A DNA stretch of 5,599 nt, from positions 22,775 to 28,373 of the forward strand of contig DFRY01000011.1 in NCBI GenBank assembly GCA_002378845.1, in the 5' to 3' direction. The translations under genes and the position numbers were made by a program. The first letter of the stretch is position 1, and the number at the start of each line of letters is the position of its first letter. The DNA comes from Ruminococcaceae bacterium UBA3451 (lineage in GTDB: Bacteria; Bacillota; Clostridia; Oscillospirales; Acutalibacteraceae). Below the pieces are notes generated by a model, which saw only the letters and a list, made by a program, of their open reading frames with translations, did not search any database and was not told the origin of the DNA. Below are positions 1 through 5,599 of this stretch, one piece after another.

Positions 1-535
1 AGAAATTCCGTTTATAAAAACGGATTGCATGGGCATTGCCGGAAAGGACGCGCAGCGTAATTTTTTTCAGGTTCAGTTGATTTAATCCCCAATGAATCAG
101 GGAGTTTAAAGCAAATGTCATCATGCCGGGGTAACCGTCTTTCTTCCCGCGGATTACCGCGTCAATTTCCATGCTCTGTTCCTTTTCTTCCAGACAGGAA
201 AAACCGATATGCCCGATTTTAGCCCCGTCAATGGATAGAATGAGGAACAGAATCCGGTCTACTCTGTCTAAAACAGCCCGGTCAAGCCATTTTTCCGTAC
301 TTTCGGGAGTTGCCGTAAACGGGTCGGGTGACATTTCGGCGTTTTCATTCCGCCATTTCGCAAGCAATATTGCGCAGCCGGGTACCGTTGTTTGATAATC
401 CAGCGTCAGGGGCCGCAGGTACCCTTGACAAACCTTGTTTGCGTCATAGATCGGAATGCATTTCAGCGGCTCATACGGCTCTTTGCATTTGTATTTATCC
501 AGTATAGAAATAAGATCCTTTTGAAAACGGGTCAT
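1..535 (-). CDS. GNAT-family N-acetyltransferase, partial (C-terminus beyond left edge)
   Basis: The reading frame opens at ATG 535 and runs open to the window edge, giving 178 residues without a stop. Residues from about 55 onward look like a GNAT (RimJ/RimL-type) acetyl-CoA-dependent acetyltransferase: the stretch LLAKWRNEN (57-65), the beta strands around ILFLILSIDGAKIGHIGF (95-112), an acetyl-CoA loop at KKDGYPG (131-137) followed by a helix, and the motif-B pattern NAHAIRFYKRNF (167-178). The acetyl-CoA loop is degenerate compared with the classical Q/R-x-x-G-x-G/A, with Lys at the first position and Pro at the last. About 20-30 residues are probably missing. The first 50 residues precede the recognisable domain and I do not recognise them. 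The start is fixed by a strong ribosome binding site (GAGGAGG) that overlaps the stop codon of the upstream gene, 12 bases away, so translation is probably coupled. From context I infer acetylation of a sugar-nucleotide or glycan amine or hydroxyl; the substrate cannot be read from sequence. Confidence 0.82.
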   Translation of the reverse strand, partial: MTRFQKDLISILDKYKCKEPYEPLKCIPIYDANKVCQGYLRPLTLDYQTTVPGCAILLAKWRNENAEMSPDPFTATPESTEKWLDRAVLDRVDRILFLILSIDGAKIGHIGFSCLEEKEQSMEIDAVIRGKKDGYPGMMTFALNSLIHWGLNQLNLKKITLRVLSGNAHAIRFYKRNF

Positions 536-542
536 TCCGCCG

Positions 543-549
543 CCTCCTC
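543..549 (-). promoter_or_regulatory. Ribosome binding site of the GNAT gene
   Basis: The minus strand reads GAGGAGG, seven bases upstream of ATG 535. It overlaps the TGA stop of the preceding thiamine-diphosphate enzyme gene (550-548). This decides the start codon and suggests that ribosomes finishing the upstream gene reinitiate here. Confidence 0.8.
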
Positions 550-2293
550 AGCTGTTTTTTATTATTAACTTAATCATCATATTTTCCGCAAGTTCGGAGC
601 GGGGGAGCGGGGGGTCCTGGTCTTCAATTGGCCGGCCAACCGACAGCTTGGGGTAAACATGCGTATATTGCGGCAAATTGATTTCCACTAAAACCGGTCC
701 GTCGGTTTGCAGAAGCGTTTTTACGACAGATAACTCGTGAAGCTGGGTGATGCGGGCGGAGGGAATGTCGTACGCACTCGCAATTCGGCAAAAATCAGGC
801 GCTTCATAATCCTTTACCGTTCCGTTGTATCTGCCGTCAAAGTACATTTCCTGAAAATGCCGTATCATGCCAAGACTGTGGTTGTTCATTACGATTATTT
901 TAACGGGAATGTGGTTCCTTTTCAGCAGCGCAAGCTCCTGAATGTTCATTTGCAGCCCGCCGTCCCCTGCAATCGCAATGATTCGGCCTGTATTGACATG
1001 GCTGTAATACGCGCCGATTGCCGCGGGTAACGCAAAACCCATTGCTCCCATGCCGCCGCAAATGAGCAGGCGCTGATTTTTTTTAACCGTAAGGGACTGT
1101 GCCGCCCACATTTGGTTCTGACCGACGTCAAGGCAAACAACGTCGTTTTCTTCCAGCAGGTCGGAAAACTCGTTCATTACAAAATTAGGGTCGTGCAGCG
1201 AGGCTTCGGAATAGGACGGATATTTTTCTTTGAATACGCGAATTCGCTCCAGCCAGGGTTGATAAGCGGAGGGAGAAATTTGACGGATTTTATCGCACGC
1301 AAGCAGCCGGCGAAGAAAATCTGCTGCGTCCATTTCTATGCCGTGTTCGTCTTGCTTGACCTTTTTGGAAAGCTCGTTTCGGTCAATGTCAACGCGCACC
1401 AGCTTTGCACCGCGCGCAAAGTTGGCCGGATTTGTGCCCGTTTGTCTTGTATCCAAGCGTGTCCCAAGTGCCAGAATAAAATCGCTGTTTGCAACGGTCA
1501 GGTTTGCGTAGCGGTTGCCGTAAGACCCCAGCATTCCGTAATAATTATTGCAGGTGTTATCGTACGCGTCACGCCCCATAAGGGAACTTACAACCGGAAT
1601 TTGCAGCGGTTCCGCAAAGCGTTTCAGCAATGCCTGCGAACCGGAAAGGCGAATTCCTCCTCCAACCAGTATAACCGGGCGGCAGGCTTGCAAAAAACAG
1701 TCGGCAACCGCGTCTGCGTCAAACTCTGCGGCTTTGGGCTGCGGTTCACAGTAACCTTCCAATGCGTCTGCGTCAATTTTGGCATGCTGAATGTCCATGG
1801 GAATATCAATCAGTACAGGTCCTTTCCTTCCGGTGGTGGCAAGGAATACGGCCTTTTCCAGTTCGTACCGAATACGGGTCGCGTCGGTAATCCGCACGGC
1901 ATATTTCGTAATCGGTTTTACAATACTTACAATATCCGTTTCCTGAAACCCCACCTGCCGAACGGGGGAGTCGCCTTTGTATTCATAGGTGTTTACCTGA
2001 CCGGTCAGGTAAAGGCACGGAACCGAGTCGAAATATGCGCTGCCTATGCCGGTCAGCAGATTGGTAGCGCCGGGCCCGCTGGTTGCGGCCGCAACGCCAA
2101 TGTCGTTTTTCATGCGGGCGTAACCTTCGGCAGCAAACGCGGCGCCTTGCTCATGATATGTACCGAGAAACGTAATCCCGTCAATCCGGTAGAAGGAGTC
2201 GACCAAATGGGTAATCGCTCCGCCCAGGTAGCCGAATACCTGGGAACAGCCCCTGCTGGCCAGAAATTCCGCAATATAATCTGATAATTTCAT
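548..2293 (-). CDS. Thiamine-diphosphate-dependent acetolactate synthase-family enzyme, probably acting in sugar branching
   Basis: A 581-residue protein with the three domains of the acetolactate synthase/pyruvate oxidase family, at normal family length. The N-terminal Pyr domain has FGYLGGA (20-26) and the catalytic glutamate E48 in HEQGAAFAAEGYAR, then TSGPGATNLLTG (71-82). The middle domain carries VILVGGG (207-213) and ends near DIDRNEL. The C-terminal PP domain has the ThDP/Mg motif GDG (443-445) to NN (470-471). The start at 2293 is chosen over an in-frame ATG at 2416 because a good ribosome binding site precedes it and the longer form would run far into rfbG. There is no adjacent ilvN or ilvC, and the specificity tryptophan of true acetohydroxyacid synthases (QWQ context) appears as F480 in GMIRHFQ. 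With rfbF and rfbG directly upstream, the best parallel is YerE, which adds a two-carbon unit from pyruvate to a CDP-keto-deoxyhexose. The family is certain; the sugar role is inference, and an ordinary acetolactate synthase remains possible. Confidence 0.9.
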   Translation of the reverse strand: MKLSDYIAEFLASRGCSQVFGYLGGAITHLVDSFYRIDGITFLGTYHEQGAAFAAEGYARMKNDIGVAAATSGPGATNLLTGIGSAYFDSVPCLYLTGQVNTYEYKGDSPVRQVGFQETDIVSIVKPITKYAVRITDATRIRYELEKAVFLATTGRKGPVLIDIPMDIQHAKIDADALEGYCEPQPKAAEFDADAVADCFLQACRPVILVGGGIRLSGSQALLKRFAEPLQIPVVSSLMGRDAYDNTCNNYYGMLGSYGNRYANLTVANSDFILALGTRLDTRQTGTNPANFARGAKLVRVDIDRNELSKKVKQDEHGIEMDAADFLRRLLACDKIRQISPSAYQPWLERIRVFKEKYPSYSEASLHDPNFVMNEFSDLLEENDVVCLDVGQNQMWAAQSLTVKKNQRLLICGGMGAMGFALPAAIGAYYSHVNTGRIIAIAGDGGLQMNIQELALLKRNHIPVKIIVMNNHSLGMIRHFQEMYFDGRYNGTVKDYEAPDFCRIASAYDIPSARITQLHELSVVKTLLQTDGPVLVEINLPQYTHVYPKLSVGRPIEDQDPPLPRSELAENMMIKLIIKNS

Positions 2294-2297
2294 ATAA

Positions 2298-2305
2298 ATC
2301 ACCCC
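2298..2305 (-). promoter_or_regulatory. Ribosome binding site of the ThDP-enzyme gene
   Basis: The minus strand reads GGGGTGAT in the 19-base gap after rfbG, matching GGnGGTGAT of the extended Shine-Dalgarno complement. The G-run ends eight bases before ATG 2293. It supports this start rather than the more distant in-frame ATG at 2416, which lies inside rfbG. Confidence 0.7.
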
Positions 2306-2312
2306 GCTGAAG

Positions 2313-3449
2313 TCAAGTTGCAAAGCTATTAAGCGGAGAAAAATCGTATTCGGTAAGCGGGGTACAGAGCTTACTGAAGGATGCAATCTGCGTTTCACAA
2401 AGCGAATACATGTCATCTGTCCGAAAGTTTTTGTACCATTGTACGGTTTCGTACAATGCTTTTTGCAGATTCAGCTGCGGTTTCCAGCCGAGCAGCTTTT
2501 TTGCTTTGGTACAGTCAAGGCTCAGAAGTTCCGCTTCGTGCGGGGCGTTGGGATTCGCCGAGGTAGTTACGCTGGATGTGTCCCCCCAAAGGGACGTGAG
2601 AAGGCCGACCACTTTTTTTACCGGCGCAATGGATTCAAAATCCGGGCCGAAGTTCCATGCGCCGCTGAACTTTGTTCCCTCGGTCAGCAGCTTTTCACCC
2701 AGCATCAAATATCCGTAAAGCGGCTCTAAAACAAACTGCCAGGGGCGAACGGATTCGGGGTTGCGCAGTTCGATAATTTTATTCTCCAGCAGTGCCCGGA
2801 TGCAGTCCGGTACCAATCGGTCCGGCGACCAGTCCCCGCCGCCAATTACGTTTCCGGCCCGCGCGGTGGCAATGGCCTTTCCGGAGTCTGAGCGGAAATA
2901 GGAGTAACGGTAAGCGGAAGCAGCCAACTCTGCGCAGCCTTTACTCGCGCTGTAGGGGTCATAGCCGCCCATTTTGTCGCCTTCGCGGTACCCCCAGATT
3001 TGCTCGCGGTTATCGTAGCATTTATCGGAAGTAATGATTACACCGGCCTTTGCCGAATCACAGGTGCGAATGGAATCCATCACATTTACGGTTCCGATTA
3101 CGTTGGTTTCGAAGGTTTCTACGGGACATTCATAAGACCGCCGTACAATCGGCTGGGCCGCCAGGTGGAAAACAAGGTCTGGCTGGAAAGCAGCGAATAC
3201 CTGTTTTAGGCGGGAGATGTCGCGAATATCCCCGCGCAGGTCGGTTATTTTATCCTGCAGCCCGCACACGACAAAATTATCTGCCTCTGTTGCGGGTTCC
3301 AGCGCATAGCCAATGACATTTGCTCCCAGCAAATGGAGCCAAAGGGACAGCCAGGAGCCTTTAAACCCGGTGTGTCCGGTAATCAGCACATTTTTGTTCT
3401 TATAAATCCCGCTGAACTGTTCCGAATAATTTACTTCCATAATTTCCAT
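2313..3449 (-). CDS. rfbG: CDP-glucose 4,6-dehydratase
   Basis: A 378-residue extended short-chain dehydrogenase that converts CDP-D-glucose to CDP-4-keto-6-deoxy-D-glucose with bound NAD, in the cytoplasm. The NAD-binding loop is GHTGFKG (25-31) after a beta strand VLIT; HLAAQPIVRRSY (95-106) is the family's substrate and cofactor stretch; the catalytic set is T140-S-D-K143 and Y166-S-A-S-K170; AGNVIGGGDW (198-207) and RPWQ (235-238) are typical of CDP-glucose dehydratases rather than dTDP-glucose dehydratases. The family usually shows RPWQHVLEP; here the His position is Phe (F239), as far as I recall the consensus. The protein is about 20 residues longer than the enterobacterial form, with roughly ten extra residues at the N-terminus and a divergent C-terminal tail. 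ATG 3449 is preferred over ATG 3440 because GGAG stands seven bases before it. It overlaps the end of rfbF by 19 bases, implying coupled translation and shared flux. Confidence 0.94.
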   Translation of the reverse strand: MEIMEVNYSEQFSGIYKNKNVLITGHTGFKGSWLSLWLHLLGANVIGYALEPATEADNFVVCGLQDKITDLRGDIRDISRLKQVFAAFQPDLVFHLAAQPIVRRSYECPVETFETNVIGTVNVMDSIRTCDSAKAGVIITSDKCYDNREQIWGYREGDKMGGYDPYSASKGCAELAASAYRYSYFRSDSGKAIATARAGNVIGGGDWSPDRLVPDCIRALLENKIIELRNPESVRPWQFVLEPLYGYLMLGEKLLTEGTKFSGAWNFGPDFESIAPVKKVVGLLTSLWGDTSSVTTSANPNAPHEAELLSLDCTKAKKLLGWKPQLNLQKALYETVQWYKNFRTDDMYSLCETQIASFSKLCTPLTEYDFSPLNSFAT

Positions 3450-4201
3450 GGCCTTTCTCCGTTTTTCCAGAGCGTATTGACACGCTCAATGTCTTTATAC
3501 GTATCGATTGAGGTCCAGAATCCGTTGTGGCGGTATACGGCAAGCTGAGAATCCAGCGCCAGTCGGCGGAGCGGTTCCTGCTCAAACGCACAGTCTTCTT
3601 CGGGTATGTAATCAAATATTTTCCGGTTCAGCACCATAAATCCGCCGTTAATCACGTCGTCCAAAACCGGTTTTTCCTTGAAAGAGGTTACTACTCCGTC
3701 TTTTGTCTGAATAATTCCGTAAGGAGAGGTGGGGTTTACGCCGGTGAGCGTTGCCAGTTTTCCGGTTCGCGCGTGGTAAGCGTATAATCTCTGCATGTTT
3801 ACGTCGCTTAACCCGTCGCCGTAAGTGAGCATGAAGTCCTCGCCTTCAATATATTTTTCAATCTGTTTAATTCTTCCGCCTGTAAGGGTTTCTTCTCCGG
3901 TGTCTACAAGGGTAACGTTCCAGTTCTCTTCGTCTTTTGTGTGGTAAATTACATCGGCGCAGGAACCGGTTTTTACGGTGAAATCATTGTTGCGCCAGCA
4001 CATTTCCATAAAGTAGCGTTTAATCATGTCGCCTTTGTAGCCAAGACAAAGAATAAAATCGTTGATTCCAAAATGAGAGTAAATTTTCATAATATGCCAG
4101 ATCATTGGATTTTCCCCCACATTAACCAGCGGCTTTGGACGAAATTCGGTTTCTTCCCGCATTCGGGTTCCTTTGCCTCCGCATAAAATGACTGTTTTCA
4201 T
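3431..4201 (-). CDS. rfbF: Glucose-1-phosphate cytidylyltransferase
   Basis: A 256-residue protein, the usual length for this family, that joins glucose 1-phosphate and CTP to give CDP-glucose and pyrophosphate, the first step of CDP-deoxyhexose synthesis. The nucleotide-binding signature GGKGTRMREET (8-18) is followed by RPKPLV (21-26), with K23 the expected phosphate-contacting lysine. LTYGDGLSDV (125-134) holds the metal-binding aspartate D129. FKEKP (174-178), INGGFMV (184-190) and FWTSIDTYKD (228-237), with D233 as the likely second metal ligand, all follow the RfbF pattern. The GTRMREET stretch and the length separate it from dTDP-glucose (RmlA) and UDP-glucose (GalU) pyrophosphorylases. 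It is the first gene of the downstream transcription unit and overlaps rfbG by 19 bases. The start at 4201 is supported by GAGGGG seven bases upstream. Confidence 0.95.
   Translation of the reverse strand: MKTVILCGGKGTRMREETEFRPKPLVNVGENPMIWHIMKIYSHFGINDFILCLGYKGDMIKRYFMEMCWRNNDFTVKTGSCADVIYHTKDEENWNVTLVDTGEETLTGGRIKQIEKYIEGEDFMLTYGDGLSDVNMQRLYAYHARTGKLATLTGVNPTSPYGIIQTKDGVVTSFKEKPVLDDVINGGFMVLNRKIFDYIPEEDCAFEQEPLRRLALDSQLAVYRHNGFWTSIDTYKDIERVNTLWKNGERPWKLWK
3457..3460 (-). promoter_or_regulatory. Ribosome binding site of rfbG, inside rfbF
   Basis: The minus strand reads GGAG seven bases before ATG 3449, within the last codons of rfbF. It favours ATG 3449 over the in-frame ATG at 3440, for which no comparable site is visible. 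Confidence 0.6.
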
Positions 4202-4208
4202 ACCTCAT

Positions 4209-4214
4209 CCCCTC
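4209..4214 (-). promoter_or_regulatory. Ribosome binding site of rfbF
   Basis: The minus strand reads GAGGGG with a seven-base spacer to ATG 4201. Part of it could pair with CCTCT at 4246-4242 in the leader (see the hairpin entry). Confidence 0.7.
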
Positions 4215-4246
4215 TAATAGCATAATGTGCCGTATTTCTGCAGAGG
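4211..4246 (-). promoter_or_regulatory. Possible leader hairpin covering the rfbF ribosome binding site
   Basis: In the minus-strand transcript CCUCU (4246-4242) can pair with AGAGG (4215-4211), AAUA (4236-4233) with UAUU (4219-4216), and GCA (4230-4228) with UGC (4222-4220), closing a five-base loop. The 5' side carries two bulges of five and two bases. The 3' arm includes most of the Shine-Dalgarno sequence, so the fold would reduce rfbF translation. The stem is interrupted and could be chance; no ligand or protein is implied. Confidence 0.3.
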
Positions 4247-4248
4247 AA

Positions 4249-4284
4249 ACTATAAGCGCACGGGCAGTGCACTGTTTCACTATA
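4249..4284 (-). promoter_or_regulatory. Weak promoter candidates for the rfbF transcription unit
   Basis: Because a terminator ends the preceding unit, rfbF probably needs its own promoter here. Two copies of the minus-strand hexamer TATAGT (4284-4279 and 4254-4249), one mismatch from TATAAT, lie 30 bases apart. Neither has a convincing -35 hexamer at 16-18 bases. The upstream one has a T-rich stretch before it (about 4305-4288) and would yield a leader containing the full hairpin. A perfect 10-base palindrome CAGTGCACTG (4265-4274) sits between them and could be an operator or chance. Confidence 0.25.
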
Positions 4285-4370
4285 TGCAAAAGTAAAAAGA
4301 AAAATGTTTACCCAAGGCAATTACAGTTCCAAACCCGGAACAGATTTGATTTTACCGAATCATACTTTAT

Positions 4371-4414
4371 ACAAAAAGAAACCGCATGGCGGTAAGCATC
4401 CGTCCATGCGGTTT
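4371..4414 (-). terminator. Rho-independent terminator of the glycosyltransferase unit
   Basis: An 11-base perfect stem, AAACCGCATGG (4379-4389) with CCATGCGGTTT (4404-4414), encloses a 14-base loop that can pair further (CGG with CCG). On the minus strand the stem runs into TTTCTTTTTGT, a T-rich tract. It begins 15 bases after the stop codon of the glycosyltransferase gene, so it ends that unit. The + strand side has only TTTT after the stem, so termination in that direction would be weaker. Confidence 0.88.
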
Positions 4415-4428
4415 TGTTCCACGAAGCG

Positions 4429-5508
4429 TTATAGCTTTTCTTCGATCAGCTGTAAATTTTTGATCAGCCGGGGGTCGGTGGGGCTGAAGGCGAGGGCGGC
4501 TTTTGCGTGTTCGGCGGAACGTGCATACATGCCAAGACGGTAGCACGCAATGGAGCATAAATCGTCCGGTGTAGAATCCCATGCATAACCCATATTGATA
4601 TAGGTAAAGGATTTCTGCACGATCCGCAGCGCCGCGTCCGACATATAAAATGCCATGGGCCAATCCTTGCGTTCATAGGCCATCTGCGCGCATTCCACAT
4701 AGGGTTCGCGCATATACGGCACCTCCGCAATAGCACGGAAATACCATGCGTAAGCCTCCGCTTTCTGATCAAGCATATTGTACGACTTGGCAATCCAGCG
4801 CATGGAGGCCCCGCGTTCCTCTTTCCATGTGGCGGTGGGAATGGCAAGATGTTTTTTCAGGGTATCGATGCATTCCTGCCACTTGCTTTTGTACATATAT
4901 TCTCTGCCTAGATAGTAGACCATACGGTCGTCCTGCGGGGATTCTTTTACCGCAAGCTCCAGAAGCGGAAGGTAGGACCCCCTTGATTTGCCGGAATCGG
5001 GGTAGTGATCGAGTACCATTCCGTCAATAAAAACGGTTTTACTCGGCCCTGTACCAAGGTATTGCAGGCATTCGTGAATGGGGTAATTCCAGCGGTAGCT
5101 TTTCCGGTTGTGTACTTTAAAATAATTGAACTGAACGTCGGGGCTGCCGTCCGCTTTATGGCTCCAGTTATAAAGATATTTTCCCATGCCTGTGTCGGGC
5201 TCCCAAACATTTTCCAGGCATTGACGCCACCCCGGGGACAGCACCTCGTCCAAATCCGTACATACGCAAATATCCGTGTCCTCCGGCACATGGCTAAGAG
5301 AAACGTTTCTGGCATTGTCAAACCGCCATGGTTTAATTTCCTCGGTGTAAACAATGGCGCCGCGGGATTGCAATTTTTCAACGGTATTATCTGACGATCC
5401 GGTATCGGTTACAATTACAAGGTCGGCTTCTTTCATCGAATCCATCCAGCGGTCGACAAACTGTGCTTCGTTTTTGCAGATTGCGTAGACGCATACCTTA
5501 TATTTCAT
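4429..5508 (-). CDS. GT2-type glycosyltransferase with C-terminal TPR-like helices
   Basis: A 359-residue soluble protein with no signal peptide or membrane segment. Residues 1-170 are a GT-A fold glycosyltransferase of family 2 type: CVYAICKNEAQFVDRWMDS (6-24) begins the nucleotide-binding fold, VTDTGSSDNTVE (33-44) is the classical DTGSxD loop, and CTDLDEVL (83-90) contains the DxD metal site; YPIHECLQ (142-149) is a PxHE motif often seen in this subgroup. Residues from about 176 to 345 form repeated helix pairs resembling tetratricopeptide repeats (for example 179-222, 233-263, 266-298 and 316-346), probably for protein binding or acceptor recognition. It presumably transfers a sugar from a nucleotide donor to a glycan or protein acceptor; donor and acceptor are unknown. 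Its ATG overlaps the TGA of the upstream gene by four bases (ATGA, 5505-5508), with only a modest AAGGGCGG upstream, so translation is likely coupled. It is the last gene before the terminator. Confidence 0.87.
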   Translation of the reverse strand: MKYKVCVYAICKNEAQFVDRWMDSMKEADLVIVTDTGSSDNTVEKLQSRGAIVYTEEIKPWRFDNARNVSLSHVPEDTDICVCTDLDEVLSPGWRQCLENVWEPDTGMGKYLYNWSHKADGSPDVQFNYFKVHNRKSYRWNYPIHECLQYLGTGPSKTVFIDGMVLDHYPDSGKSRGSYLPLLELAVKESPQDDRMVYYLGREYMYKSKWQECIDTLKKHLAIPTATWKEERGASMRWIAKSYNMLDQKAEAYAWYFRAIAEVPYMREPYVECAQMAYERKDWPMAFYMSDAALRIVQKSFTYINMGYAWDSTPDDLCSIACYRLGMYARSAEHAKAALAFSPTDPRLIKNLQLIEEKL

Positions 5509-5599
5509 ACGTGCTCGCCGCCCTTTTCGGGATTGATTTCCGAGAGTTTCTGCTGAATCAGCTCCAGGTTCTTTTTTAACCGCTCGTCGTTTGGATCCA
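5505..5599 (-). CDS. C-terminal end of a probable paralogous TPR-glycosyltransferase, partial
   Basis: Only the last 30 complete codons and the TGA stop are in the window; the gene continues past the right edge. The tail contains DPNDERLKKNLELIQQKL, which aligns without gaps to the C-terminal SPTDPRLIKNLQLIEEKL of the next gene, 11 of 18 residues identical, and then adds about a dozen residues ending in GGEHV. The alignment reaches the very end of the neighbour, so a tandem paralogue is likely, though only a short helical stretch is seen and TPR tails can look alike. The stop overlaps the downstream start by four bases, placing both in one transcript. Confidence 0.6.
   Translation of the reverse strand, partial: DPNDERLKKNLELIQQKLSEINPEKGGEHV

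Noticed and set aside
171..395. A + strand open frame of 74 codons opposite the GNAT gene
   Set aside because: It is antisense to the GNAT reading frame, lacks a convincing ribosome binding site, and has no recognisable features.
1112..2284. A long open frame (390 codons) on the + strand opposite the ThDP enzyme gene
   Set aside because: It lies wholly antisense to a gene with clear catalytic motifs. Its translation shows no family features, and long antisense frames are common opposite genes of this codon usage.
2294..2416. N-terminal extension of the ThDP enzyme to an ATG at 2416
   Set aside because: The extra 41 residues fall almost entirely within the rfbG coding region, match nothing in the family, and the internal ATG at 2293 has a good ribosome binding site and begins exactly where the domain begins.
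4265..4274. Perfect palindrome CAGTGCACTG as a defined operator
   Set aside because: A single 10-base palindrome can occur by chance and matches no regulator site I recognise; it is mentioned only as part of the promoter region.
4304..4543. A + strand open frame of 79 codons across the intergenic region
   Set aside because: It runs through the terminator hairpin and into the antisense of the glycosyltransferase gene, with no supporting start signal or family pattern.
5593..5598. A BamHI site (GGATCC) at the right edge, suggesting a cloning junction
   Set aside because: The bases are read in frame as Asp-Pro within a tail that aligns well to the neighbouring paralogue, so the site is a normal part of the gene.
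1..5599. CRISPR arrays, insertion sequences, tRNA or rRNA genes, attachment sites
   Set aside because: No spaced direct repeats, transposase-like frames, terminal inverted repeats or RNA gene patterns were seen on either strand.

Overview
The window reads as part of a surface-polysaccharide or glycan-modification locus. Every real gene lies on the minus strand, so the biology runs from the right edge to the left. The strong purine-rich ribosome binding sites, the intermediate base composition and the family types (GT2 enzymes with C-terminal TPR helices, CDP-hexose genes, an acetolactate-synthase-like enzyme) suggest a Firmicute, probably of the class Clostridia. That assignment is inference; no rRNA or marker gene is present.

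Right part (5599 to about 4371): the last 30 residues of a protein overlap by ATGA the start of a complete 359-residue GT2 glycosyltransferase with TPR-like helices. The 30-residue tail resembles the C-terminus of the next gene (11 of 18 aligned residues identical), so the two are probably tandem paralogues. This transcription unit ends at a strong Rho-independent terminator 15 bases after the stop codon.

Middle (about 4370 to 4202): an intergenic leader with weak promoter candidates, a 10-base palindrome and a possible hairpin that would cover the ribosome binding site of the next gene.

Left part (4201 to 1): a tightly packed four-gene set. The order is glucose-1-phosphate cytidylyltransferase (rfbF), CDP-glucose 4,6-dehydratase (rfbG), a thiamine-diphosphate enzyme of the acetolactate synthase family, and a GNAT acetyltransferase cut by the left edge. 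The first two make CDP-4-keto-6-deoxy-D-glucose. The third most plausibly transfers a two-carbon unit from pyruvate onto a keto-sugar nucleotide, as YerE does in yersiniose A synthesis, rather than making branched-chain amino acids. The fourth may acetylate a later intermediate. The main point of interest is this apparent branched CDP-sugar module, without the C-3 deoxygenation enzymes (E1/E3) in view, downstream of TPR-glycosyltransferases that might use the product. None of these specific functions is proven by the sequence.
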